Assembly: GCF_014839805.1 (NCBI RefSeq) | Contig: NC_051121.1 | Location: 1,595,116 to 1,659,115, forward strand | DNA from: Manduca sexta | Lineage: Eukaryota > Arthropoda > Insecta > Lepidoptera > Sphingidae | Reading direction: 5' to 3' | Length of the DNA: 64,000 nucleotides | In this document: positions 32,147-45,700 of the stretch, one piece after another | How positions within the stretch are numbered: position 1 is the first letter of the stretch | Layout: each line of letters starts with the position of its first letter | Program-made: the position numbers and the translations under genes | The notes under the pieces: generated by a model | What the model saw: only the letters and a program-made list of their open reading frames with translations | Told to the model about the DNA's origin: nothing | Databases searched by the model: none

Positions 32147-33171
32147 CCACGTTACGCGAACATTTACACAAGCTTAACATACCTAAGACTATGGACTAGT
32201 AATTTAAATGGTAACCATCAAGAGACCAGGTGACGGCCAGTTACTGCGTCAAACAAGATTATCCTACGTGTTAAATGAAACGCGTTAATCTAGAGGACGT
32301 TAAATACTAATTTTCACTAATCATCCGCCATTTTCTGTCTGTTTGAAGCACAAATAGACGGAAAACGCACGATTTAACATTTATTCTGGTAACTATGAGT
32401 TACTACTGTCGAAAGCTTTTTACAAGCGGAATTGAAATCAGTCGAAAATAAAATTTTATGTAAATATTGGATAAAAGGACTAGGACCCATTGCCCATATC
32501 TAAGGTATCTACGACAGACATTAGACGCAAATCAGATTGTTATATTTCGCAATCCAGTTACCGGGCAAGATATTAAAACTGGTCCTTAAAATGGACACAA
32601 AGAGATCAACAAAATACCTACATAGAAAAAAATAGCTATGTTATATTTCTTAATGACATTTCAGTTCGTATATGACTTATATTTTAGGTTTGTATATATT
32701 TTCCACGGTAAGCTCAAAGCAGTCTAGCATTATTGTGTGACTAGCATTCCGTCCTAAGTGGTTGAGAACATCTGACACAGGGGAAACACCTTCAAAATCT
32801 ATATTTTTATAAACCATTTTTGGTACATTTCTATTTTGTCAAAAGCGCCATCTATATCAGAGTACAAAAACAATCAGAAACATGACAACCCCTTGTGTCA
32901 GACATCGAAAACGGTTACATTTGCTATGAACTTCTAACGTGAGCACAACTAACAGATATGTATGTAGATGCAGTCAATGCTTCGTAAAACCAGTGAAAAC
33001 CATCAAAAAATCCGATTGACTCAATGATACCAGCACAAAAATGATGAAATAATTGTAACTCGAAGCAAAATGTCATTTACGCTTAGGTTTAGTGACCTAA
33101 AAGAATTTTCCTAGACAGACAAGAGAGCCGTAAGCCGCGTCGGGTCCGAATGAGAAGCTGGGCGGCGCACG

Positions 33172-33245
33172 TCACGGCTGGCCAGCGGGCGCGGCGCTCG
33201 GGCGCTCAGAATCATCGCCGTCGGGTAGCGCCGGTGGAGGGTTGT
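33172..33245 (-). CDS. Possible alternative terminal exon of Fe65
   Basis: Acceptor gtcaatttcag precedes a GC-rich stretch encoding (x)DNPPPALPDGDDSERPSAAP then AGQP and TGA at 33172. It needs a phase-1 partner. The PTB1 exon ending at 34986 is phase 1, so such a splice would omit PTB2. Otherwise this is a GC-rich piece of the 3' UTR. Evidence is limited to the acceptor, frame and composition. Confidence 0.25.
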
Positions 33246-33582
33246 CTGAAATTGACGAATATATGTAATTCTATTAGTTGTGCCTGTGATTTTGTTTGCG
33301 TTGATATAAGGCAAGGGACGTATATAAGGATAAGTACACAATGCACACAAAACATGTAAGGCACTCGAGTCATGAAATGTATAGGACAACAACAACATAA
33401 GACTCGGAAAATAAATAATTTGAAGGACTGTAAGACGCTTAAAAAAAAGTGGTGAAATACTTATATAAGGCATACGTAATTCTGCGACATTGCAGTTATT
33501 TTTAATTAAATTTCAATAGCCCTTTTTGCTACGTGAGAAGAACACAATCCTCACCAGTATTCAGCGGCGACTGATCCATGGT

Positions 33583-33753
33583 TCAGGAGGAGCGGCGGCC
33601 GGTGAGCGAGCCCACGAGCGACTTGAGCGCCTGCCCGAGCGACGCGCGCGCCGCCTCGCCCCCCGCGCCCCCCGCGCCGCCCGCGCCCCCCGCGCCGCCC
33701 GCGCACAGCGCCGCCGCGCCGCCGTGCGCGTCCAGACACTTCTGGTAGCGCAG
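33583..33753 (-). CDS. APBB (Fe65): Fe65 last coding exon (end of PTB2, C-terminus)
   Basis: Acceptor aatgtgcag, phase 0. It begins LRYQKCLDAHGG, the conserved last helix of Fe65 PTB2, passes a Gly/Ala repeat (AGGAGGAGGAGGAGGE), then ASLGQALKSLVGSLTGRRSS and TGA at 33583-33585. The tail resembles the basic, Leu-rich Fe65 C-terminus, so the stop is probably genuine. Other frames are open across this GC-rich exon but do not join upstream. Confidence 0.85.
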   Translation of the reverse strand: MRYQKCLDAHGGAAALCAGGAGGAGGAGGAGGEAARASLGQALKSLVGSLTGRRSS

Positions 33754-36700
33754 CTGCACATTGTATTTAGTAAGGTTGCTCATTTCCACCTCGTATCGCG
33801 TAGTATAGTATGCTTCGTACTGTTAGATTACTAAGGGCTTAAAAACACTCACAATATTGGCGCGAAACGAAAATTTTTACTTATAATCCTCCAAGAAGAA
33901 CCTCAAGTTTGTTGAGCAACGACACTCAGTTGCTGTTAAGTTACCTTCAAACTCATCAACCATATAATTACAATATACATATTTTAATCTCTATTTTTTC
34001 GGAGTTTTAAAAAATCAAGAATGTTGCTTCCAAAAATCTATGGTTTTCTTTCTAACATACTAAAAGCATAAGTACATCTCAACATATTACTGTTAGTATA
34101 CCTTGCAAGCGGCCTCGATAGTCTTGCAGAGCGCGCCGGCGGAGGGCTCGGCGTGGAACGCGTGCGCCACGAACAGCTCCTGCGCGGTGTGCACGATGAA
34201 CGCGCAGCGCCGCACGTCGCGACCGATGCCCAGGAACGACAGGTACCGCACGCGGCACTCCACCACCGGGCTCGACTCCTGCGCAATGTCACAGCACATA
34301 TTCCTTAGACATGCAAATTATATTAAGTTGATTTATTTCGAGGAGGGATATACTTATACGAGTAGTTGAGATGAAAATGATTTTTCAACGCCTAGTTCCA
34401 ACAATTAGGTACGGCGTTTAAGAATTAGATTAAGGATTAATTAAGGATTCAGTTTAAGAATTAGAAAATTTGGAAAGAAATAAAAATTATTTAGCAAAGT
34501 CAACCTGTTCCTAGTGGACAGTGTACACTCACCCCCTCCTCGGTGACGGTGATCATGGAGGGCGCGACGGCGACGTTGACGGCGCGCCAGGCGGAGGGCG
34601 GGCGCGCGGCCGCGAGCCGCTCCAGCGCGTCGTTGAGCACGCGCATGCCGGTGGCGCGCGGCACCTCCGCGCTGCCCAGGTACAGGGCGCGCACCGTCTT
34701 ACGCGGCTCCTCCATCGGAGTGGGGAACGCGCACCCTGCATGAATACAAGTTGCGTTTGAAATTAATAAGAGGTGGTACTGAAACTGACTAAGAGTTACT
34801 GAGAGTGACTAAGATCTGAAACTTTACTGAAACCTACTATATGTTATGAAGAGTATAAGTAAAGTAACTTCAAACGTTATGGAGAGCATAATTTTTGAAG
34901 TTACTTATTTATATAACAACTGACGGATCTTCTGAGAGTAAGTGAGCGTGACTTAGTAAGAGTGACTGTTACTAAGAATACCCACCAGACAAAGGTCTCG
35001 GGCGGCGTGCTGCGGGCAGGTCGGTGGGGCGCGGCGGCGGCTGCAGCGAGCGCTCGATCATGATGCGCTTGCAGATGTCGCGCAACGCGTTGGCGATGGT
35101 ACGCGCCGGCGCCTCGCAGCGGAACACGTGGCACATGTGCTTGCGGGTGGCGCGGTCGCGGGCCACGTACGCGAAGTCCCTGGTATATCAATACAGTTTA
35201 ATAAATATATGCATCATAACACAATCCTGTCTCTATATAAATCATGGCTTGTGATTATCGTAATAAGAAAGCAGTCTTTGAATGCTCACTAATTAGACCT
35301 AAATATGTTCAACGCTAGTATCGAATCCACGAATATTTTTATAGCTATCACTGTTTCGTGTAGACTTTTATAATCTAAATATAGGTAAGACCTGAATGAA
35401 ATCTAAATTCGAAAGTACAAAAAATTCAAAAGTACATTTCATCAAGTGCGATTATTGTGATAGGTTAATTAAAAATAACACATCTACAAAATAGTTCATA
35501 TCAGTCAAATCATACGACCAAATGACAAAGCACCAATCAAATGGAAGAATGGAGAAACGGTCTCCAATAAAGGCTATATTCCAAAAAATACTGGATGTAC
35601 TAAAATTAAAGCAAGGGATAAAGTCGTCAATGATAAAGACGAAAATGGAATCGTAATTAATGGAAACGATGATGATAAACCTAAACTACATCTGTACCTT
35701 TCACTGGTCCATGAATGCAAGAAAGAAGAAAGAAAAATAGACATTTATGAATACCGTTAAGTAATTGCTAAATGACAACACTCAGGAGTATGGTTGTTCA
35801 TTTACCGTCCGTTGTCTCTGCCGACGCCCCAGACGCGAATGGTGTGGATCGGCTGCGTGTGTAAGGTGTTCAGGCTCTCAGGGTCTATCAGCTTGAGGGC
35901 GCCGTCGTCGAGGTCCATGAACAGATCCTTGCCCTAGAAATTAAGTAGTTTGGTATGAAACCATTATGATGTTTTAATTCAATTATCACACGAAAGAACA
36001 TAACTGGTGATTTAATCACTACTAAGATCGCAACACTTCTATTCCTAATGTCTGCTTCAGGAATCTCGATAAATATTATACATTTGACATCACATAGTAC
36101 TTTATTGTTTCCAAAGTTAACATTATTTACTAGAATATTATGGCAATTAATAGATACAACTTTCGATTTTTTTTCTCCCTAAGCCATAAACTATAGTAGC
36201 CATAAGTATAATCCAGTTACTCACATCACCCCAGCGTCCGACCTGATCGAGCAGGTCGTTGCGGCCCAGGCTGAGGTCCACGATGCACTTGTTAACAGCC
36301 CTGCTGGAGCGCTCGGGCGTGAGGTCTGACTCGGAGATTTCCACCCACCCGAGCGAGCGTACGAAGAACCGCACGGCGCGACCATTGTCGGGCTCCGGAC
36401 GGGCTGGGAAGCTGCGGCGTCTGTGGGATATAGGTTTGATAAGGTTTCTTTGGTGCAGATATTTTTGTATTTAAAGCCATTGTACGATTTATAATCAAAA
36501 GAATAAGAGACAGAATGGGAAAGCCAGGATTGAAATATAACGAAAAGCTCCTGCTTGGACTGGTATAAGCATTATGATCAATATAAAATGGTTATTTTCT
36601 TTATTTACGTAATATGAATTCAAAACGTTTTCTTTTGGATCTCAATTGAAGTATTTCGTCTGTGTATCATCCAAAACATGACACCACCGTAACACAAATT

Positions 36701-39700
36701 ATCTAAAAAAAAAGTCTATTACTCACTTGTACGACATCTCCTCTTTCCGTTTCCTCTCTGCTTCATGGTCCACGTGGTCCAGAGCTCCGCTCGTGGTACT
36801 CCTAGTGACAGATCCAGTCATCACACCCTCGTATTTGCCCACCTCAGAAAGGTTAGAGCAGTCACGCACCATGGAGATACGAGACTCCTTGGCTTCGACT
36901 GGTGGCATTTTGGGAATCTCCCTTTGGATTGTGCCGCTCTTTATATGCCAGTAGTAGGGTCCGTCGGAATCTGAAAGAATGGTTTTAGTTATGATTTAAT
37001 TTTTTACTGGAAATTTGCCAGTACTTTTGTAATTATTTCGTAGTTCGCTATGGCCTTATTGTACTCTGGGTTAGATGCCATCAGAGAGCACATTCAGATT
37101 TATTTTTCATAATTACAATAACATAATAATGCTCGGGAACAGTCTTATTAAATTAATTTCTAGAATTTTAAGTTATACTTTACTAACAGTATCATTCTAA
37201 AGGACTATTTTAATAACCTTACGATTATAATTCTCACCTTCATGCTTCTCCCATCCAGGAGGCAGCTGCGGTTCCTTCTTCGGCCTCAATTTAACTGGTA
37301 TCGCGTAGAGGTCATCGTTGGGCCCCTCGGCGGAGTGCGGCACGGGCCCCGCGTGGCTCTTCTCTGTGTCTTCTTGATCCGCCCTCTCCTTCTCTGGTGG
37401 GGGCGATTCTTCTCCACCATTCTGTTGGGACGGCGTGATGAAGCCGCTTTTTTCACTGTAATATGATTTAATATTAAATTAAATAATCTAAATAATAAAT
37501 ATAATGATAAAAGGAAAGGACATGATACAGAGTTATAAAAGTTTGACTTTTTGTTATTTTATCTATTGAGTTTGTCGATATTTTTTTACAGATAAGTTAC
37601 ATTATAATCGTAAAACAAATGAGAATTATTGGCACTTTATTTCTATCATAATGTCCAATAGCAAATTCATATTTCTTACGCAGCAAAATTACTGTAAATA
37701 GAGAAGGTCATAATACGATAACATCACTAAACGTTCTTCAATATAACTAAAAGTATAAAGTTGGACTAACCGAAAAGATTACAGATTTCTACATGCATTC
37801 TAAACAGTATTATCGACAACATTGAATGCACCAAGTCACGTACTTAAGTATTATACGAAAAAGTTCCCAAAATCTTAATCCAAATACACTTTTAAAAGTA
37901 TAATTATATTTATAGTTAATATTAGAAGTTCCATGGAGAGTGAAACGGACTTTTGAGAAAAGGTTTGATTTTAATTTCTAGTGGTTCACCTCTGACCTCT
38001 ACGGTCACCCGTGTATAATACCAAAAGAAACATAAAGGACAAAAATTATCTAACAAAAAGCTGTATAAAGTAGATCTATTTGTTTGACTCTAAATAAATT
38101 AAACATGGATACAAAGTGCCCTATGTCAACACCATAAAAGAATGGGCGCAAATGTCACATGACGTCACATCCTGCATCGCGATAGGGAAATCACTTGCAC
38201 TCATGGGACCTTGATACAGAACGAATTCCAAACGAATTACACGAGTATTCACATTCAAGGAAGGATATTTTAAATTGAGATCCGGGTACCCTTGTCGATA
38301 TTTATTTTAAGTCAATTGATGTTTTTATTGCACATAAATGAGTAGGCAGGTCACGTGTTACTCTTTACATGTGTTCCGTATACACCAACAGCACCCAAAG
38401 ATCAATGCACTGGCAGACCTAAGCGTTGTTCCTAGTATTTAGACTAGCAAGTAAACTTACAGAAGAAGATTTTATCGTGTTGACACAAACAACACAAACT
38501 GACTTCTGCTTTTGGAACTTGCAGAACTCGGAGTAAGTCGCTTGTGTATAGAGTTGTTGAAATATTGCTGCTAGTAAACGCAATTGGACGTTTTTGTCCA
38601 ATATACTGCAAGAATATGCAACTGTAAACTTAGCCCTACATGAAAGAGAGATAAGAAAGGTGGGACACAGTTTTGGCTTCCAAAAATCTCTATAATAATA
38701 CTAGAAACTGTTACTTCAAATCCCTTTTATGTCCAATTGGCATTACCCAGTTAAACCAATTCATATGTAGATAAACATCGGCTCTACCATTTTAATTTTA
38801 GTTCATAAAAAGTGCATTGAAACAAAAACTAAACAAAGCCTCGCTATGCGTCACGGAATCCGTGAATCACGCTAAGGCTGGGGACATTGTGTCGCCGGGA
38901 GCGGTACGCGGGCGCCGTCTTCGGGGAATACAATGACTCACAATCATGTCAGGTCGCCACATTACTTAATTTATTAATTTCTGATTTTTTTAAACCACTT
39001 ACTAAAACGTTTTTGGCGTGCGAAATTAATGATTCATCCAATAGTCTCGCATTAATCCAGCGGCATCGAACTAAGGTTGTGAATTGTTTGATTTTCAGGT
39101 CGGGTAAATTATGTATATTTCCCGATAAAAAAACACATCTGACTTTTCCAAAGTGTGAATTAATATTCGATGGGCCTCTGTCACATAAACATATCGACAC
39201 AAGAACAGATAAAAACTTAGCTTGAAATTTATTTCAATTTACAATTTAACTTATACGAATTATCAAAACCCTGGAGTAATAATCCTGTATTTTTTGCTTT
39301 TCATTACCATCAGCGATAACCAACAAAAACCTTCCATACAGATCCTTTTAATAACCCGTTCCTTCCAATAACCTAATCCTCACTAATAAGGGATAAACCA
39401 TTTCATAAAAGCTCTTTTCATAAACTTCGCGATAATCAATTTATTAAATCCAACTTCCAAAATAATTAAGTCAACCAAGTCCACGTTAATTATCAGAAAA
39501 GTGCATTCGTACGTAATAAGTGCGCTGTAATTAATTGCTCTCCAGCTTGTTTGGATGCCAGCCAGCATCCTGCCTGCATTTAAGGGTGGGTTATGGAGAA
39601 ATATTAACCTTACGAGTGGCGCAAACTTTTCCCAGAACGTGTTCGTTAATTGAGTTTTGAGCAATACAATTAAAATGTCATCGAAGTGTGAAGAAGGAAC

Positions 39701-42700
39701 GTCTGAAATCTGTATCAGAAGTCGACTTGAAGACTTCATATCTACTATGCTTTAACGGCGTAAGTAAGAGAAAATCTTACGCTTTTATATGTGATACATC
39801 TTTTGTATAATGTATTACTATCTATTTTTTATAAAGTTTACTTTCTCCTTTGGTTTTAATATTAAAACGTTCTTCTGCTTAGACACGAGTAAATACATTC
39901 TAATTTAAGTTTTATTTTATTTCACATAATCTAATTAATCGCAGCAGCATAATACCGCTAAAACCTAAAATATCAGTTTTATGACGCCGAAAAAAATGGA
40001 CATATTGGTTTAGAATTATAACTTCACATTTTTTTCGTCTAGCGCTAGATATGTCAGCATTGACCTATAACAGGAAATGTCAACAAATGAGTGTTCGTAG
40101 AAATCATTAAACATTCATAGCTGATGTTATTGTTATTCATGCTGACAAATAGCTGGAAAGCCTTTTCAAATTAACTCTAATTACTCTACTGGAATATATA
40201 AGTAATTGACAGTCGATGGAAAGTTTTATTACTTTTTAATGTAGGTCGATTATTCATGGTAGACTCAAATTGTCTATGTTTTGAAAGGCTCGTCTGGACT
40301 TTAAGAATTTTTTATAGATACTATTATAGTTTCTTCCTTCTATATTATGAAATTCCCTATCCTTCAAGTATTTATAATGACTATTGACTATTCGCCTGTG
40401 TTGAAATACAGAAATACATTTCTGGTTAATAATCTGACACTGAAGCTATAGCTATATATTATTGAAAGGAATTTCAAAATCGGGTCATTAGTTTCTGAAC
40501 CCTCTAAATCCAAACATATAAACGAATTATTTGTAATATAAGACAATATTTATAACATAACAATTTATAATTCTCGCTATCTCTTATATAACAAGACCTG
40601 ACCCCGCCAAGGCCGACGCACGGACGCGCTAGCATTACCTACAGCTATTAGTCGACACAAAACTGTGCTAACGTATAACAACTTATAACATGTATGTATG
40701 TATGTATATATATTATATACAAGCGCGGCGAAGTGATTCTCTGCACCTGATGGTAAGTAGAGTGGTAACCAATAGAATGTCGACTGACGAGAGATGATTA
40801 CCTCTCGACAGTCGACACAATTATGCTTATTGACACCGGATATACACAGGCTGATCCCGGAACGCGACACATTATGGCGGGTTTTAACACCTTGTGTACG
40901 GTGGTCGCTATCCGGGTGGATATAAAATATATCCTGCCATCAGCAAAATGAATTAAATTTAATAGCCGCCAAACAACTTGTGCACACTGTCGCGTGGTGG
41001 GTTACTTTTCGTACGGACGTGTTTACTATATAAAAAAAAAAATTGTCACACGCAATAGTGTGCTCAAGTCGTTTGCAACCTATCATAGCCACTTGCAAAG
41101 CAATGCACAGCGCACGTCCAGGCATTAGATGTCTCACAACGCTCAGTATTGCACTGGCCTCGCCTGTAAACGAAATACCAGCCATTATTTGCTAATTCAG
41201 TCCAAACCTTTGTTAGAACGGACGTGTTTCAAATAACTAGACGTAACATCAAACAATGTACCCACCAATGTTTACTAAGACGAGGAATCAAACACTAATG
41301 CTTGCTAGGTGGATTTATTTGTTTACCATTTTTTATTGTAAACAGAAAATACTATTAAAAAGCATTTTAACAAAACATGCAATTTTGTTATCACTTCAGA
41401 CAATTTATGTTCTATATTATTCCACTAGATATACTCTAACATCCAGTATCATTGTTAAGTTGTGGACATGTTTTTTGTCTTCAGCTCTTTATTTATTTAA
41501 AGAACCAACAAACAGTTACACTTTACGCATTACAAATTATTATTTCTTAGAGTTATAGAAATGAGCATCTCACAGCGTTTCCTCGACTTATATTATTTAG
41601 TAATTAATGATTACAAGTGCGAACTATAGACAAGCAAATTAATAAACTTGAGATGCAAAATATTTTTTTCCCAGTAATTTGGCTCCAAACAATTTCTTCT
41701 TTTTAATCCTGAATTCTTGTAAAATATCGGCAACTTACTCCTAGTTTCTCCGATAATTGTCGAAGTTATAGCTTATATGTCGAAGTCATTCGTTAACTAT
41801 CTTTATAATATGTAATATTCAACCTAATTCTCTGTTTTCTAAAGTCTAATCTCATCTAACCCTACTAGAACTCAACATATCAGCGCAATAATATACAAAC
41901 AAGTCTAAAGGCATAATTAAACAATATCTTTTGACTTGTGAGTGAAATAGTCTCGTTAGATATTGTGCAAGGCTCCACGGCCAATGTTGACTAAACTAAA
42001 CGTAATTGCAGTGTTATTGCACCTGTTTTTAGGGGCCAGTAATGAAACAGTCATATTAGAAACCTTTTCTATATAAATATATCCTAGCTATACATGTCTA
42101 GTTTGAGATAGGACTTAAAAGAAAATAACTTTGTGAAGTGAATGTAATCATTACTCTAGTCGCGGAAATCTTTAAGGTTATAGCTTAAGGTCCATTTTCA
42201 TACATTTTGTTTCACCTTTAATCTGGTAATAAATTAAGGGATAAATTAATATGCATGGATATTTCGGCCTTTAAAATTTAATACGACGAAATTTTAAAGG
42301 CCGAAATATCCATGATTATTAATTATTTTTACGTTTTTTCTTTCAACTGCGAGAACTAATCACTAACTAGACGTGAATTTAAATTCTTTACTTGTCAATA
42401 CTTGTTTAGTTACCCAGATTAAAGGTGAAACAAAATGTATGAAAATGGACCTTAAGCTATAACCTTAACATGGTTTATTTCTAGAGGAGGTGTACTTATT
42501 ATTGACTTGACTAATTCACTCAAAATTGACACTATAATTCGAATGGATTTTAATTTGTAATGTATTATAGGTACTTACAAGTAAAAACGTATTATTTTTT
42601 GTTATATTTATTAAGACTATCTATAATTTATATGCCCGTATAAATTATCTATAATCTCTATACGGAACTCTTCGTGCAGTGTCTACATAAAATATTTTAC

Positions 42701-45700
42701 ACAGAAATCGTGTCCACACATTCAACTCGTATTTACACTATTTAATTTATAACGTTGATTGTAGGCGTCGGCCTAGTTTCGTTGAACTGCAAGCCTTGGC
42801 TTAAACCAACTCAAATAAACACGCATAAAGCTTAGAAAACCCGACTTATATTTTTAGTAAGGTTGTATATACATACCTATATACAACCTTACAACGTACA
42901 TACGTATGTAGGTGTTAAAGAAATGATTTTATAATTTCCTGGAAATTATTAGCAATTTTTAACTGATTTGTAGTGTTACGTATACCTATATACAGAATAG
43001 TTACCTGTATAATCTTATATAGACGTCAGTGGGTACATACATACAGTTATTATGTTAAAATCTGTCCTTGCATCATTTCTAACTCGGTGTAAAGAATCAA
43101 CAATAGAGGTTTAATGTTGTGAGAATTGTCTATTAAGATAAAAAGTGTTCTTTGTTCGAGCATTGTACCTATACTAGGTGGAAGTATAAATGCCTTAATG
43201 ACTTATAATTTGGCTTTTTCTTACTTATCTATATATATAAAAATGAATCCCCATTTCCCTTGGTCACGCCATCACGCGGGAACGGGTGGACCGATTTCAC
43301 TATTTTTTTGTTGTTGTGTTTGTTATTGTCAGGAGAAGATTCTTATGAAAGAAAAAATTCAAAAAATTGCGCGGATAATTATAAAATTTAAGGAAACTTA
43401 ACGAAAATATTAATTTTATGTAACTGCTTTAAATAACTGTCAGCGATTGACAGAATAAGCGCTACAAATTCATAGTTAAGACGGGACAACATCTGTCGGG
43501 TCAACTAGTTTTTATAAAACAGAATGGAAACGAGCAAACATCTTGTCTGACAGTAACTTATACAAATGCAACACTACTCAGAGCTGCATCACAACCTTAC
43601 ATGGTATTTCATTGCCTTCGTCCCCCTTAGTTGACACTACTCATGTTAGGTATCTCATATGTAAGAGTCCGCTTAGGTAGGTACCACCGTAATATCTATT
43701 TCTGCCGCCAAGCAGTAGTGTGTAGTAACTGTTGTGTTCCGGTTTGAAGATCATTTTAGCCAGTGTAACTACTGGACATAATAGCACTTATCATCTATTG
43801 TCTCAGGATGGCGAGCGCAGTGGAATACCAAATAATTCTTTGTAATTTAGGGTGTTGGATGGTGTTTCTACTATTATGGGCGATCTTATCGTATACCATC
43901 AGGCGAACGGCAAGCTCGTCTCATCATTTAAACCAAAAAAAAACATCTATGATGATCCTACATTCTTTAACAAAGGTGCTTGCAATTTTGCTTGGATGTA
44001 GAAATGTACATTAAGATGGTACATCCCAGCCAGACTTGCATACGAGAGAATGTACGTAGCAAATAAGTAATTTAAATGCATTATACTGACCTTGTTTTGT
44101 TTACTGGTGATGAGGCTTCGTCTTCGACTCTGAAACAATATCATTTTTATATATATAAGGTTCGAATTCTGTTTTAAATTTACAAATGTACAAATACTCT
44201 TTATTGTAACCATTGTTAAGTAGAGAAACACAAACAAGATTAATGCATTTTCTTAAATCTATGGTGTGCAATGGGCGGCCTTATTGCCACAAGCGATCTT
44301 TTTCAGGCAACCTTTATTATAACAGTTATTATTATTTATTATACCTATGCTATGATTAAATATTTACGAATAGCCAGTGTATACTGGGCGAACTGATTTT
44401 GCTTCTTAATGTCCAAACCTTCAGGTTCTAAACAGGCCGACATAATTGTATCGACTATCAAGTGATGACCATCTCTCGTTAGCCGACACTATCTGGACCC
44501 CACTCCGTTTACCATCAGTGGGGTCGGTATGCTGTGCTTGTATTAAAACAAATCGTAGTATTTCAATATTGTTTACAAATTTTCACATTGATAACTATCC
44601 GCGAGGAGTTTTCCGGGATAGGAAGTAGCGTATACCTTCCCATTGTCTTAAACTAACTCCATACCAAATTTCATAAAAATCCGTTCAGTAAATTTAGAGA
44701 AAATCGATAACATAGACAGACAGAAAAGTGGACTTTGTTATAAAAAAGTAGGTTTGCCATACTGCTAGTGTTTTATTCAACGAAACCACAAGAATGAAGC
44801 AAACATGAATACAACCCCTTGTTACGATATTTGATTCGGAAATGGTTTTCCAGAAGTTTAAAAATAAAACGGTAGATATTCTGAGCAGGTCGTAAACCCG
44901 CACCATTTGCTTCCGCACACGTCGCAAACCGTAAAGCAGAGGCGTCGGGTGAAATCGCCTATAATGGACACTTCCTTTCAAATTTTAATTTTACTACATT
45001 TGAGACATTACTTACATATTGCAATTTATTTAGAAACTCTTAAGATACCTTCTAATAATCAATGTTACCTAACAAAGAACTGCCAATGACTGACTGCCAT
45101 TTTAAAATTGTCTCGTAAACTGAAGACAAAGAACCCTTTTTTCACTGCTTTTTCACTCTATGTTTTAAATCTACCAGAATCCGAAAACCATCACGAATCC
45201 TACAGGTTTACTTACAAAAAATTTGCAAAGCTATGCTTAGTTAAAACACGTTTACTCGATCAGCTGTAAGTGAAAACCCGCCGTCTTGCCTCCTAATAAG
45301 GTTTAAACTAGGAAACCTGTTATGTTTTTGACAGCTATTTGAGCAACTCTTAACCACCCCTTAAAGCTAAAACAAGTTTATAAGTAAAACTGTTAACTTT
45401 ATATTTTTTATATAGCGCTTATGATGAATTCTGATAGAAGTACCCTGCCACGGTCTCTGAGTATGACAAATTTCCGGTAATTACTGTAATTGACGTATAT
45501 CCTTCATAATTTGGTACGATTCTTTGTTATAAGACGGTGATGTGGCTCGAGGGATCAAAGATTAAGTAATAAGCCTTGAAAATAATTTTAGATTTATAGG
45601 AAAAATACGATGTTCCACCATTATATTATTTCTTCGAAGTAAATGAAACTGAATATTCTAGAACTACAACGGCTTTTACAAATCGATCGAACGATTATCA

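Larger units (their letters stand above)
26310..33582. other. Intergenic space between the two convergent genes
   Basis: Holds the presumed yem 3' UTR (an AATAAA lies far downstream at about 28461), the CGATA cluster, an imperfect hairpin at 27568-27683, the coding relic, the nested MITE pair at 28871-29328, a CpG-rich patch at 30745-30840 and a CRE palindrome at 32131. The Fe65 3' UTR lies at its right end; no single poly(A) site can be chosen. 29.4-30.7 kb is AT-rich with nothing recognisable. Confidence 0.55.
37456..44090 (-). other. APBB (Fe65): Fe65 large intron (6.6 kb)
   Basis: Contains a non-repetitive block at 38880-39230 (CpG-rich start, then several TTAAT/ATTA motifs), a second at 39530-39760, a family-B repeat at 40740-40945, a family-A-like reverse copy at 40990-41190, the foldback element at 42176-42464, family G at 43222-43512 and family A at 43679-43948. 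No further exon is supported. Confidence 0.55.

Noticed and set aside
33551..33834. Arg/Ala-rich ORFs overlapping the Fe65 last exon
   Set aside because: Alternate-frame readings of GC-rich coding sequence; only the LRYQKCLDA frame continues PTB2.
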